A model generated the notes under the pieces. It was not told the origin of the DNA. It saw nothing but the letters and a program-made list of their open reading frames with translations, and did not search any database. Made by a program: the position numbers and the translations under genes. From Nannochloris sp. 'desiccata' (lineage: Eukaryota; Chlorophyta; Trebouxiophyceae; Chlorellales; Chlorellaceae), in contig JAGTXX020000017.1 in assembly GCA_019044685.2 (NCBI GenBank), positions 496,001 to 560,000 on the forward strand: 64,000 nt of DNA, read 5' to 3'. This document shows, piece by piece, positions 25,287 to 35,902 of this stretch (positions within the stretch are counted from its first letter, which is position 1; each line of letters opens with the position of its first letter).

Positions 25287-27382
25287 ATGGATGACTTTGG
25301 GTCGTTGCTCCAAACTGCGCTCCAAAATAGCGGATTGCCCTATCTAAGTATCCGATCTATGCAAAATCCACAGTGGCCGCTTAATTTTGAAAGGCTTTGT
25401 GGAACGTATAACGACCCTGAACTAGAGTATGATGGCGAGAGTGGAAACATTTCTGCAGAGGTATCCACCCTGAGTATGCACGGCGGAGCTATAGCATACA
25501 CCTGCAAAGATGGAGCGAAAGTCTATAAAGCAACTCTGAAAGCCCTAGAGGGACATGGATATTATGATAGCAAGAAGGCCGTGGAGTGTGCCAAAGCGGC
25601 ATTGGCGGTGAGTTTTATTTTCGAGTCCCTATGAAACCGATGAAAATTTGCTTTTTCTTCAACTTCATTTCAATTTTCAAAATTTGTCGTATTTGTACAT
25701 CTTATATTTCAACTACTATGTGTCTGGACAGATTCATCCTGTGTGCCCTGAAGCCTACAATGTCCTCGCCATCCATGACGCTAGCAACTATGAAGAAGCG
25801 CTCGAGTACTTTAAAAAAGCCGTGGAGCAAGGAACCCTTATCAAAGATAAAGACGACTTGAAGGAAGCGCTAGAAAGCAAGGATTTATTCAGTATTCCTC
25901 CCACGAGCTTACCACCGTGGCCTCTTTGGTGTCGGCAACACCTTGAGGAAAATGGGAAAATTTAAAGAGGCGCTGGTGTACTACGAAAAACTTGCTGTGT
26001 TGGATCAAAATCCAGGTTCTTCCAGTATGAGTTATATGAACTACAATGCACATCTTCCTGAGCTGTGGTTGCGCGTCTATGGACCTCAGGAGTGTTTAAA
26101 AAGAGCCCTCAAGTACAAGAACAAGGACTGCATTGAGTACCACAGTTGCCAGATCCCTTGGTATGCGAACCTTACCTTGGCCCTATTTGCCGCCGATCAC
26201 GTCACCACCTACGATTTTCCAGAAGCCAAACCCCGCCCTGCTAACCCTGACTTTACAAAAGAGGCAGTACAAAGCCGGATGGCTCCGCTCTATCTCCTTC
26301 GGAATCACCCACTCGTCTGTGAGCTACTCACAGGCATGCGCCGTATGCCTGGAGGGAGAATTCCTACAAATTTCCCTGGATCTGAAAGTCTTCTTCAGGC
26401 AGCTGTATACGCTACAAGCTGTCTAGATCTGTGGGAACAGACTCCCGGCGCCTTAGAATATCTTCGTAAGATGACCAACACCCAAATTTTAGGTGATAAA
26501 ATGGCCAAAGGAGTCGACATGACTAACCCCATTATTGAAGTAGCCCCTCTATTAAAGCTAATTGATGATGGAATCTTCCCGAATGCGCTGCATATTGGAG
26601 AAGAGGCTTCTCATGAGCCTCTTTTGCACATGGCCATTTTTCAACGACCAGGCGCTGACATTATAATAGAGAAATTAATCGCTGCAGGGGCAAATGTGAA
26701 GATACAAGTAGGTCCAGGACTGACTGCCTTGCATAAAGCATGTTATTATGCATGTGGGCGAGCTGTCATTCGCTCGCTGGTGAACGCTGGTTTAAGTCCC
26801 TTGCTCCGAAGCCCGGCCGGGGTGGTGTTAAGGAAACCAATCATGATGGCTGCTGAGCAAGGTAATTGGGAAGAGCTTGATGAGTGTTTGAACCTATTAC
26901 GAACGGGAAACTCTGAAGACCTACACAAATCTATTTTGTACGTTATAACTTCCTCGAGCTGCATAGAATGCGTTGGAGGGGGGGCCAAATGCGGCCGCTG
27001 CGCCAACGGAGATAAGAAGCACGGGCCCAACGTGAGCTACACCAAAATGGTGGATATAATCGTTGAACGAGGTTGTAGATTAGATGAAATTGAACTTGAA
27101 GGGGTGAAAAGTGGGATCGGGAAGCGACCAGGGCCACTTGACGATCTCGGCAAGTACATTTACAAAAAGTTTAAAAATTTGGTAAAGACGGAAGGTGTAC
27201 CTGGATGTGCCTTTGTAGGGTACGGTAATGGGGGCAAAGAGGGAAGTGTTTCATTGAAACTGTGTCTTGGTTGCCGGAGCGTACGGTATTGTTGTAAAGA
27301 ATGCCAGTTGGCGGATTGGAAGGCGCACAAGGTAGCGTGCAAAAAGGCGGCAGGAGGCGGCAAATCCAGCAAGAAGAAATGA
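25287..27382 (+). CDS. TPR/ankyrin/MYND-finger protein with an apparent +1 frameshift
   Basis: Exon 1 is 25287-25607 and exon 2 is 25732-27382, with donor GTGAGT, acceptor GGACAG and phase 0. Exon 2 opens in one frame (HPVCPEAYNVLAIHDASN, a TPR-like segment) and must move to the +1 frame near 25898-25902. There a CCTCCC run gives one base too many for the sequence to continue as RAYHRGLFGVGNTLRKMGKF. After the shift come EEALVYYEKL-type TPR text, an ankyrin pair (GLTALHKACYYACGRAVIRS) and a C-terminal MYND zinc finger (CLGCRSVRYCCKECQLADW...C). The product may act in protein interaction or methyl-lysine pathways. The shift is either a sequence error, a real mutation (pseudogene) or recoding. 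All domains are otherwise intact. Confidence 0.75.
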
Positions 27383-28785
27383 TTTTTTTACTCGTGGCTT
27401 TTGATCAATTAATCAAATTGTAACTTGACAATAGACAATTTACTAGTGGGCAATATACAGAACAACAGGTACGAGCAATCAACTTGAGGGTGGGGTGGGG
27501 GGAAGAATAACAAAAGCGGGTGGGTCGGAGCTGCAGCCCCGTCCATTTTTATTACATCGATTCAAAAGCCAACCACTCCTTCAGCCTTATCAAAAACAGC
27601 AGGCTGGCATTCTTCATCTGTGCAAGTAATTCCAGGAAGCTGCAATAGGAATAATAATAAAATTCGCCAGAAATTTCAGAAACCAGAAAATTTCGCCAGC
27701 AAAAACCTGGGACTCCGGGAAAATCGCCACTTCTGGGTTTTGTCGCCAAGAATTTTATTGGCAAATCCTTGAAAAACCCACTCCGCAGCAACATCTTGCA
27801 TTTTTTTGTATATTGCATATCTGTAAGATGCCGAAAGGGCGCCTGATCTGTCCAATCAATGGCTCAGCAAGATATATTTTTTAAATGCATGCTTCATGAG
27901 ATGTTACGCCAACCTGCTGAGGACGCAGTGAGGCAAGCATGAATTTTCAATGGGCTGGATGTGTTACCAAGGTGCGTGTTCCTCACCTATCAATCGGCAT
28001 AGGGCGGGTTTTTTTCCTTCCCATCAGCACATGCTGGCCGCCGTCTAATACCTTTACTTTGCTGGCTCCTTGTTTTTGATACTTCCCCCCATGCGTTAAA
28101 CAGTTTTTTTTAATAATGTTCAGTTCACGAGCTAACAAATCCATATGCAATCCTCAAGAACGCTTTTCTTTAATTTCTATGCAATCTCTCTTGATTGCTT
28201 CTTTTCACGCTGTTCTCTCTTTATCTCCTGGTCGATGATTGTTACTTTTTGTTACACACACTGAGGGTCCTTCGACAGATCCTTTCATGAAGCACAAAAC
28301 TAGCGGATTTCTATGAGACCAGTGACTCTATGCTACTAGAGAGAGCAGTTCCTTTTTATTTATTTAAATAAGACCTATGATGATTCTATTACAGTGCATA
28401 GTTCAACCGAGCTTACTAGGCGTTGCGGAAAAACTTGCTTAATTGTCTTTCGCTCCTATCTGAGGTCTTGCCTTTCCTTTAGTTATTGATCCTAAACCTT
28501 CTGTTTATTAGTAATAGTATATGGGATATTATTTGTGGGCTAGAGATGCTTTGAGTATGACAAGCATATAGCAGACTAAGGATGGCGCCGTAAAAAGTGC
28601 TGCCTTCTGAAGATATTTTTTTTACTAACTCGCTGAAGCCTTCCCTTATATCCCCTTTATTTCCCTATTTGCCGCACTTTTTAGCGTTCTTACGCCTCTG
28701 TTTGTTCTATTTCTTGTTTAAAAGCATCTGCTCTGACGCTAATCCGTCTTTCTTTTTCTTTTCTTTGCAGGCTGCCGCCACACGA
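27383..28785. other. Large gap with one possible small minus-strand gene
   Basis: Apart from the small candidate at 27552-28000, the region is AT- and pyrimidine-rich. An acceptor TTTTCTTTGCAG at 28770 just upstream of the TraB start implies a 5'-leader intron whose donor I cannot fix. Confidence 0.5.
27552..28000 (-). CDS. Possible small three-exon protein, unrecognised
   Basis: A model that fits is exons 28000-27987 (MPID plus two bases, donor GTGAGG), 27847-27731 and 27639-27552. It yields 72 aa in frame with a TAA stop followed at once by a TAATAAAA-like signal. The middle exon (SASYRYAIYKKMQDVAAEWV) looks coding. The second donor (GTGGCG) is weak, and the last exon reads plausibly in a second frame as well (ITCTDEECQPAVFDKAEG), so the splice choice is uncertain. 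No family recognised. Confidence 0.25.
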
Positions 28786-30093
28786 ATGCAGCAGTGTTTC
28801 CGCTGCTGTTCTGGTCGCTTACTGTCGCTAAATAGAAGTAGAAATACCTTAGCACACCAACGCCATACACGAGTTCATTCATCTTCTTTCTCGTCTTCTT
28901 CAAACTTCCCTCTCTCGAAAGAGGAGGAGGTAGAACAGATCAGCGACAGCATCAAAGGCGATGATGCCTCCATAGATGTAGTAGATGTTGCCTATGGGGC
29001 TACTCCAGACTTAATTCTACCTCCCCCAGAAGGTGGTGCTGATATATATATCTTTGGAGTGATGCACGCTGACCCAGAAGGCTGGGAAACAGGAGAGTTT
29101 ATCCTTAAAAACAAACCACACACGGTGGTCGTAGAAACTGCTCTGAACCCCGCCCATGGGTCTGCAACAGGAAATGTAGCATCAGTTCAAGAATGTTTAA
29201 TGATTACGAATAGCGCGTACGGGATGGTGGATGCACGTACCCGTGCGTTAGCTCACATTGGAGTACAGCTTGCCGACGTGCAAAACCCGATTGAAAGTGA
29301 TCTTTGGAAAGAAATCTGTCGCTCACCTATGTTTTTTAGTGAACATCTAGCGTATGCCGCTGCGTTCGCCGTAGGTGCTCAATTAATCCACGGAGACAGA
29401 CCAAAATTAGTAACCTATCAAAGGATGTTATGGCAACCCAGTATTGTTGATTTAGATTACGCTTTTGGTCTGCAAAGTGCTCTTAATTATCACGATCTCG
29501 TTGCGCATATGAGACCGCCGACACAAGATCCCGCTGCCACTGGCATGACAGAGCAAATTTTAATAGGAGAACGGGATGCTGTATTACTTCAATCTTTGTA
29601 TACTGCAAGTTTGGAAGCAGGAGCAGGTGCTGCAGTGGTCGGGGTAGTAGGTTCTTCTCATTTAGGCGGCATGCGTCGGCTGTGGGCGACTGACGGGTGG
29701 CGGGAGGTCATCGCTTCCGGAGCCCTGGAGCTACCTAAACACTGTGGACAAGGTGAATCTCCAGAACAAATAGGTGTACGAAGGGCACTATTTGACGGGG
29801 TTATACGTCTCACATGCCGTATTGATGTGACAAATGATATTTACGAAACTCTTGGACCGCCCCCAGAAGAAAGTTTTGGCGTGTACGATCTAACACATGA
29901 ATTGTACGGGAGTAGCAGGATGTTATTGGCTACATTGGGCAAAGAACAGTTGGAGGAAGTGTGTCAAGGGTGGCGATGTGATATGTGGGAGGTGTTGACT
30001 CCTTTACGGGAAATCAGACCGGTGAATGGGGGGAGAGGGTATGAGGAAGAGCTTGTAATGCAATTACGCCAGCTCAATTATGAAATAACATAA
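28786..30093 (+). CDS. TraB/PrgY-domain protein, probably mitochondrial
   Basis: 435 aa from the ATG at 28786, which is preceded by a splice acceptor (TTTTCTTTGCAG), so an intron lies in the leader. The N terminus is rich in Arg, Ser and Cys with no acids (MQQCFRCCSGRLLSLNRSRN), a likely mitochondrial presequence. TraB motifs are present: IYIFGVMHADPEGWETGEF, then PHTVVVETALNPAHG (the conserved Glu), and VVGVVGSSHLGGMRRLW near the end of the domain (GxxHxxG). TraB proteins resemble TIKI-like metal-dependent hydrolases, and the plant homologues act at mitochondrial and ER contact sites. Which role applies here cannot be told. The C-terminal 90 residues are specific to this protein. Confidence 0.8.
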   Translation: MQQCFRCCSGRLLSLNRSRNTLAHQRHTRVHSSSFSSSSNFPLSKEEEVEQISDSIKGDDASIDVVDVAYGATPDLILPPPEGGADIYIFGVMHADPEGWETGEFILKNKPHTVVVETALNPAHGSATGNVASVQECLMITNSAYGMVDARTRALAHIGVQLADVQNPIESDLWKEICRSPMFFSEHLAYAAAFAVGAQLIHGDRPKLVTYQRMLWQPSIVDLDYAFGLQSALNYHDLVAHMRPPTQDPAATGMTEQILIGERDAVLLQSLYTASLEAGAGAAVVGVVGSSHLGGMRRLWATDGWREVIASGALELPKHCGQGESPEQIGVRRALFDGVIRLTCRIDVTNDIYETLGPPPEESFGVYDLTHELYGSSRMLLATLGKEQLEEVCQGWRCDMWEVLTPLREIRPVNGGRGYEEELVMQLRQLNYEIT

Positions 30094-30385
30094 GAAAGAC
30101 ACTGATTTCTTACTTATCAATCAAGGTGTTTAAAAATCGTAGTAATACTTCTTTTAATTTGTATAATTTCAGAGTATTTTTAGCAAAATTCTCCTGGGCT
30201 TATTTATTTTTCTGTCGATAATTTTCTCTGTTTTTGTTTCATTTCAATGTTGGATCCTTTTTGACAATTATTAGTAATGTGAATACTTGGTACTAGACTG
30301 AGAATATACAGTAACAGGGATAAAGAGTACAAAAAATGCCTTCTAGGCTAATCAACAGCGTTGCAAAGAACAAAGTAAAAAAACA

Positions 30386-31016
30386 TTAAGCTGCTGTATG
30401 AAGCACTGTGGCTGCAGCTTCTCTCGCACATGTTGAATATGCATTTACTGCTGATTCACAAACTGTAGGATTTTCGCTGTTCAGTTTATAGCACTGCAAA
30501 CAGGCAGCTGCCTCCGACTGACACGGCCGTGCTCTACTTGGCTGGCTGTATTCTTTTTTGATTATCTCTTCAGCCAGCTGATCAATCTGCTCAAGCTCTT
30601 CATCTTCACGAGCTAGAAGCAGATCTCCTACACGATGACTACGTTCTAAAGCTCTTCGTAAGAGCTCACTACGGCGAATTGTCATTGCAACATCTTGATC
30701 AACTTGAGAGGGCGGCGCGTGTGATCTCATTGCTTGAGCTTCGCTACCTCTACCTCCACCATCTCCACGTCCAGATGATGATGATCGCGGGTCTTTCCGT
30801 GAGACCGGGGTTCCTGATAGCTGGCCTACTAATTCAGGTGTTATCTGCAAGGAAGAAAACACAGCGTTTGAGTTTTAAGAAGAAAAATGGGGCGGTGGAC
30901 AAGGGAGATCTTGCAACTAGAATACAGATTCCAGTAAAACCTAAACCAATGCTTACCCTGACCCCAGAAAACACTGCTTCATCAACATCCCGGTGTTTAC
31001 TACCACCTTGGCCCAT
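30386..31016 (-). CDS. MIC19: Mic19/CHCHD3-like MICOS subunit with N-myristoylation site
   Basis: Exons are 31016-30957 (20 codons) and 30844-30386 (172 aa). The N terminus MGQGGSKHRD has Gly2 and Ser6, fitting N-myristoylation as in Mic19. Splicing creates SGVRITPELVGQL, matching the short amphipathic GIRLSxxVxxxL element of Mic19/CHCHD proteins. The middle is Arg/Glu helical. The C terminus holds a CHCH domain with twin CX9C: PCQSEAAACLQC and CESAVNAYSTC, the substrate form of the Mia40/Erv pathway. The protein should be in the intermembrane space and link MICOS to the outer membrane. Mic25 is the only close alternative. Confidence 0.85.
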
Positions 31017-31922
31017 TTTATCCTGCTCTAAACCTTCTCCAGCGATGGAATGATCACACCCCGTAACCAAAAGCAAGGTTGATGGGGTATTTGCTGCCTT
31101 CTTAAGAGTAGTTATGATGCTGTGCAGAGTTTAATATGTGGTAATACCCATCAATCGCTTTAATGTTTACATGGGGAGCCAATGACAGAGAAGTATCGTT
31201 CGCGAATCGACCCTGGAATTCAGATCTATTTCACGCATTTGCGCTATAACCGCTGAGTTTTTATCAGGGTTATCACATTTCAACTTACGACCCTGACCCA
31301 CTGAATCGTTTGCTAAGAGTCAAGCAGCGGAGGCCCTGGCTTCGAGATTGCCCAAGGCTAATTTAGGACTTATAAAGGTGAGTGTCGTGGGAAAGACTTG
31401 AAGGGTGCGGGCGTGGTGATCATAGAAGGTTATTTGCTTTGCGGATATACTGCGCGGTTGCTGGAGCACTGCAGAGAACCCTGGAGGGTGTTGAGGGGAA
31501 TTCTGGAGCGATTTTCAAAGACCCAGCAACCTGAATCTCTCCTCCCTGGCGAAGTGCCACTGCCATTGCTCAGCCGGATCAACCTAGATATAGTCCAAAG
31601 AGTTAGTTGCAGTGCACGGCTGCCGCGGAGAGTTGCGAGAGAGCCCCAAGCTCGAATGCCTCGAATAATCCAAACTGCTTGACAGACTACTTCAGGGCCT
31701 ATTAAACATAGTTTGGATGCCTTGCTTCTATGGAACAGATGCTGGGGGTTGACTACTGTTCTTTTACTGGAACAATCTTCTGTTTGGGAAGGGAAATTTA
31801 GGTGATTATTATACCCCTTCAGACACTTTTTCTAACCTTTGCTACTCTTCTCTACCCATTATGCAGTCCTAAATCCGTTTCCAGGAGTTGGAGGATCATA
31901 AGTGCAGTGATCACTGGTTCTC
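31017..31922. other. Divergent gap; likely leader exon and intron of the phosphatase gene
   Basis: A donor AAAG|GTGAGTG at 31377 and an acceptor ACCCATTATGCAG at 31866 would define a 490-nt intron in the 5' leader of the downstream gene. The block at 31270-31690 is GC-richer and open in places (for example SLLPGEVPLPLLSRINLDIV), but no frame continues through splice sites. I therefore do not call a coding gene. Confidence 0.5.
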
Positions 31923-33176
31923 ATGGCCCAAGCCTGTGTTTTATCGTCTGTCCAGCGCAAGATGGAGGGTACCACGGAGCAACAACAGCAGCAATGCATG
32001 CTCACTCCTACACAGCCCACCAGTCCAAATCCTAGCTTCATTACATCAAGCGTACGCAAAGAAAAACGCAAAGAACCTAGAGATGCAGAGGCTGCTCCTT
32101 TGGAAAAACGAGTCCGTGCTGAAGCGGCTCCACCACTTCCCGTTGACGTTCCAGAAGAAGACGAAGCCGCAGCAGTAGAAGAACCATGCCCTAATGGCGG
32201 AGCGGGGGGGTCTTCAGATGGACAGGGCATTTTATTCTCTCCTTCTTTCCACCTTATAGATAAAGAAGGCGCCGAGGCTGTAGCCCCATCACGGCCGTCA
32301 ACTCCTCCTGGTGATAACGCTTCGACAGATGCTTCGACTGGAACCTCTGCGTCTTTAGACCAAGGAGAATCTTCAGATCAGGCAGCAGCAGCAACAGCAG
32401 CAGCAGCGGTTCATATACCTACCTCCCCTGGTGGCACAATGTCGGTGGCCGCACCTGCACCCGTAGCAGTTGAGGAGGAAGGAGATGAAGAAGAATGGGA
32501 ATTTGATCCCTTTTTATTCATCAAACGTCTCCCAGCGTTGGAACAGTGCATCAACGCTCCTCGCACCTCCTTCTTACTCCCTCGCCAAACCCGCCGTAGC
32601 AAACGCAAAACATTGGTCCTTGATCTCGATGAGACACTTGTCCATTCCACTTTAGATGGAGATTGCACCCCAGATTTCACTTTCGCAGTGCAAATGGGCC
32701 CTGCTCGGCATATGGTTGCTGTCCGCATGCGTCCTCACCTCCACACCTTCCTCAACCGAGTGGCGGAACTTTTTGAGGTCGTCGTTTTTACAGCCAGTCA
32801 GCAAATCTATGCAGAGCAGCTCTTGGATATTATCGATCCTGGACAGAAGTGTATTAAACACAGAGTCTACCGTGATTCGTGTGTTTTGTGGGAGGGCAAT
32901 TATCTAAAAGATTTAACTGTTCTTGGACGGGATCTATCTCACACGCTCATCGTAGACAACTCTCCTCAAGCATTCGGATTTCAATTGGCAAACGGAGTCC
33001 CGATTGAATCCTGGTACGATGATGATGAAGATACAGAATTGTTGAAGCTGATTCCCTTTTTGGAGCAAGTTGCAGCAGCAACTGATGTCAGACCGCATAT
33101 TGAGCAGACATTCAGATTACGGGAGCTTGTGGATGCAGCGCCATTGCCGACAATAATATCACCAGGAGAAAAGTAA
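31923..33176 (+). CDS. CTD small-phosphatase-like (FCP1/SCP, NIF domain) protein phosphatase
   Basis: A single coding exon of 417 aa; an in-frame TAA lies upstream of the ATG. The first roughly 200 residues are disordered and Ala/Ser/Glu-rich, with basic KEKRKEPRD and an acidic EEEGDEEEWEFD. The catalytic HAD domain follows from residue 230: TLVLDLDETLVHST (DxDxT nucleophile and acid), VVVFTASQQIYAEQLLDIID, and LIVDNSPQAFGFQLANGVPI, ending with WYDDDEDTELLKLIPFLE. This is the order of the SCP/CTDSPL2 family. Known substrates are phosphoserines of RNA polymerase II CTD or SMAD-like regulators, so a nuclear role is likely. Confidence 0.93.
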   Translation: MAQACVLSSVQRKMEGTTEQQQQQCMLTPTQPTSPNPSFITSSVRKEKRKEPRDAEAAPLEKRVRAEAAPPLPVDVPEEDEAAAVEEPCPNGGAGGSSDGQGILFSPSFHLIDKEGAEAVAPSRPSTPPGDNASTDASTGTSASLDQGESSDQAAAATAAAAVHIPTSPGGTMSVAAPAPVAVEEEGDEEEWEFDPFLFIKRLPALEQCINAPRTSFLLPRQTRRSKRKTLVLDLDETLVHSTLDGDCTPDFTFAVQMGPARHMVAVRMRPHLHTFLNRVAELFEVVVFTASQQIYAEQLLDIIDPGQKCIKHRVYRDSCVLWEGNYLKDLTVLGRDLSHTLIVDNSPQAFGFQLANGVPIESWYDDDEDTELLKLIPFLEQVAAATDVRPHIEQTFRLRELVDAAPLPTIISPGEK

Positions 33177-34366
33177 TCAGTACAAATAGAGAAATTCTTT
33201 AGTACAAATTAATAATAACAACACTACCCACTACGCTTTAGAATATTGTCTGTTTGTCGGTCTGTCGAATAATAATTACTACGTATAGAGTGAAAAATAC
33301 ATACCTAGTTCGAAATTTTTTTGAGTCCAAGCGTTAAGCAAGATTCCCCCTCCCCCCGTTTTACGATTATACCTTAGAACCTTACCTCCCTATTCCATTT
33401 GCCTCTTAGTTTCAAACCTACCTTTGCCCCTGTTTATCTTTTCAGTTACTCTTAGTAATTCTACAAATTCAAAACCTTTATACCTCGATGTGCGTTTTGC
33501 TCTTTTGGAACCCAGCAGGAAGATTTTGCAGGGATTTTGAGTTATGATTACCAAAAGCTCAGCAATGATTACCAAAAAAAAACCTAAAAAAATCCTCTTA
33601 TTTTTGAATTTCTGTGGAGCTTTCAAGCTAGCTCTGCCGATAATCGATTTAGACTTACCCTCGAGTGTGCTGTCTTTTTTGTTTATCTTAAATCCCTCCT
33701 CTGCTCCCCTCTGCTCTGCAGCTGTTTCCCATGCATTTTTTCCAGTATTGATTGCACAGCGCAGCGGCCATGGCACCATCTTTTTATACCCTTGAACTCT
33801 CTCCCCAGGCTTCCTTCTTTCCGCGTTGCAAGTCTTTCTTTACGCACGGCTCTTAAGGAACAACGCTTTTAACTGACTCTCCTTTTGACAATCTTGACTA
33901 ATCTTTTCTTTTCTTTTTTCCCTATCTCACGCCCTCCTTGTTCCTATCTTTCTTCCTATCCAATTGTACAATTTCGACAATGCATATGCTTATCCATCAT
34001 GAACACCATATAACAGTAGTAATAAAGAAGTTGATGATTACAAATAGTAGAATCTGGAGATGGAATAGAATCAAAAAAACAGAAAGGAAAAACAGAAAAA
34101 TTTGACGCGACAACAGGAAAAAAAGAAAGGGGGAATTAGGATAAAAACTGATTAATAGCAAATGAATCAAGCGGATGGCTCTATGAGGGCAAAGGTCAAG
34201 GAAACTACGCCAGACGCTTGTCTAATTTCTCATGCATTAAAAAGGGTTTTAATATTATCTCCAGAAGCTCGGCCGCTCTATATGGCATTTCATGACCGTT
34301 TTCCTGGAGGTCGTCTTTTGCAACTTCAGTTATTATTTTTAAACCCTTCATTCTAAAATTCTATTT
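33177..34366. other. Convergent gap, pyrimidine-rich
   Basis: 3' ends of the phosphatase and nuclease genes converge here. Apart from the candidate exon at 33659-33779, only AT-rich and CT-rich sequence is seen. Confidence 0.55.
33659..33779 (-). CDS. Possible first exon of a small gene
   Basis: ATG at 33779 opens 40 codons (begins MVPWPLRCAINTGKNAWETA, ends KKDSTLE), followed immediately by a perfect donor G|GTAAGT. The composition looks coding. I could not choose a convincing downstream exon: acceptors near 33516 or 33435 give only short tails. It could be a small organellar protein or a false hit. Confidence 0.3.
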
Positions 34367-35467
34367 CTACAAAGACTCATCACCAGTACCATCACTATGA
34401 TCAGGCATACCACCACTATCCATACTCGCTATATACCCTCTCAAAGTCTTTTCATAATTCGCAGCTGCTTCATGATCACCTTCTTCCTTTGCCGTCGCCG
34501 CTGCAACCGAGAGCTTCATGAAAACATGGTCTCTTATTCTTGCTGCAGCAGCGTAATCTTCTTCTGCTATAGCTAGTTTCAACTCCATTTTCAGTAATTT
34601 TAACGGCTCAGGATCTGATCGGCGTACTGTCGTCATTAATGTTGCGACATCCAGCTTTTTCCGGCCAGATTGTTGATCAGGGTTACCACCACTCAGCAAA
34701 GCCCCTTGATATTCGTCTCCTTCACGATGAGCTTTTAGTTCTCTATTGACATGAGCCATTTGCCACTGTGCATTCTCCTTCAACTCATCTAACGGGGCGG
34801 AGACTGCTGCCCATACTTTTTCGTGGATATAAATGGGAGCTCCGTGCTTCAAGGCTAGAAAAACGGCGTCGGATGGCCGACAATCTACATCCCAACTAAT
34901 TTCTTCACTTGTACTATCTCCAAAGAAGATTCTACCGATGAACGTCGATTCCGCTAGATCTGTTATAGCGACACGTACTATTGTCCAGTCTTTTTGAGAA
35001 ACGGTTCGAGCTTGCTCTAAAACACGACATAATAAATCCACAGTGAGCGGCCTGATCTCGAGGCGTCCTTGCAACAACAAAACTATGGCTTGGAAAGTGT
35101 CCCCGCCAATGGCTATAACGAGTCCATCCCCGTCATCGATAATTTCTCCAGTTTCATCCTCTTTCTGGAAGAGCATGACACCTGTCATTAGCTGGTCGTG
35201 GCCTTGCAGGAGTTGCAAGTTGGCTCGGTGGTAGTCGTCGGCTTTGAAAGGAAATGGATCGTAGTGGGCGTCTGCTCGGGTTCTGTGGAGCCTAGAGGGG
35301 GTGCAAAAGCCCTTAAGAAAATATTTCCGAAAGTTTGATGACGGGTGCGGTAAGGTTAGAGACCTGCAGTGAGCAAAGTGGTGCGGGCTTGACATTTCTC
35401 TATTATGAGAATGTGCCACTGTCGAACAGATGATGCACCTGCTCGGTGCGCTTATATGTGTCTTCAT
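34367..35467 (-). CDS. Bifunctional nuclease (DUF151) with a UVR motif, plant BBD type
   Basis: A single exon of 366 aa. The N terminal 65 residues are His/Ser/Arg-rich and acid-poor, with no hydrophobic signal peptide, suggesting an organelle transit peptide. The BFN/DUF151 domain covers about residues 90-235 (VIAIGGDTFQAIVLLLQG; VDCRPSDAVFLALKHGAPIY). A C-terminal UVR motif follows (PLKLLKMELKLAIAEEDY, AAAARIRDHVF), which mediates UvrB/C-like protein contacts. This order, BFN then UVR, is that of plant bifunctional nuclease in basal defense (BBD) proteins. Reported plant enzymes have DNase and RNase activity; the physiological substrate is unclear. Confidence 0.9.
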   Translation of the reverse strand: MKTHISAPSRCIICSTVAHSHNREMSSPHHFAHCRSLTLPHPSSNFRKYFLKGFCTPSRLHRTRADAHYDPFPFKADDYHRANLQLLQGHDQLMTGVMLFQKEDETGEIIDDGDGLVIAIGGDTFQAIVLLLQGRLEIRPLTVDLLCRVLEQARTVSQKDWTIVRVAITDLAESTFIGRIFFGDSTSEEISWDVDCRPSDAVFLALKHGAPIYIHEKVWAAVSAPLDELKENAQWQMAHVNRELKAHREGDEYQGALLSGGNPDQQSGRKKLDVATLMTTVRRSDPEPLKLLKMELKLAIAEEDYAAAARIRDHVFMKLSVAAATAKEEGDHEAAANYEKTLRGYIASMDSGGMPDHSDGTGDESL

Positions 35468-35902
35468 AAATTACAATTGTTAAAAACAGATTTAATTGGG
35501 GAAACTATGGATATCCAACAAAATTTAATAATAGTTGAACTTTCAAAGTGAAAGTTTCAAAAGAGTTCAGCCCTCACCTCTCCCGGTGTCATTTAATTTA
35601 ATTGCTTTTGCAATAAAACACTATTTTAAAATATATTAAACACTGCATAAGACCTTGGCGAAGTTTTACCGCCTCCAAAGAGATCGATTCTAGAAGTATC
35701 AATTAATTAGCTTTAGACTTTGAGCCAAACGCTTAGCTCTGACTCTTGGTGCAAAAGTAGGTTTGTTATTATGTTCTCTTTGCCCCTGTAACCTCCGAGG
35801 GGAGTTCCTGAAAGCCAATCTGCACCCCCAAGTCTGGGCCCCGCAGGTTCATGAGACCCACCGCTGTCTTTAACTCTACATTTTACTTTCGCAGAGGACA
35901 CG
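35468..35902. other. Upstream region of the nuclease gene
   Basis: No gene. An acceptor-like TTTTACTTTCGCAG at 35894 precedes the ATG of the broken gene that follows. Confidence 0.5.

Noticed and set aside
25886..25912. A 16-nt intron (GTATTCCTCCCACGAG) explaining the MYND frame change
   Set aside because: It fits the phase, but every other intron here exceeds 70 nt. The resulting protein also loses the RAY that the +1 reading gives before HRGLFG. One extra base is simpler.
31270..31690. Coding-like GC-richer block between Mic19 and the phosphatase
   Set aside because: No frame stays open across splice sites. A donor at 31377 and acceptor at 31866 explain it better as leader exon plus intron.
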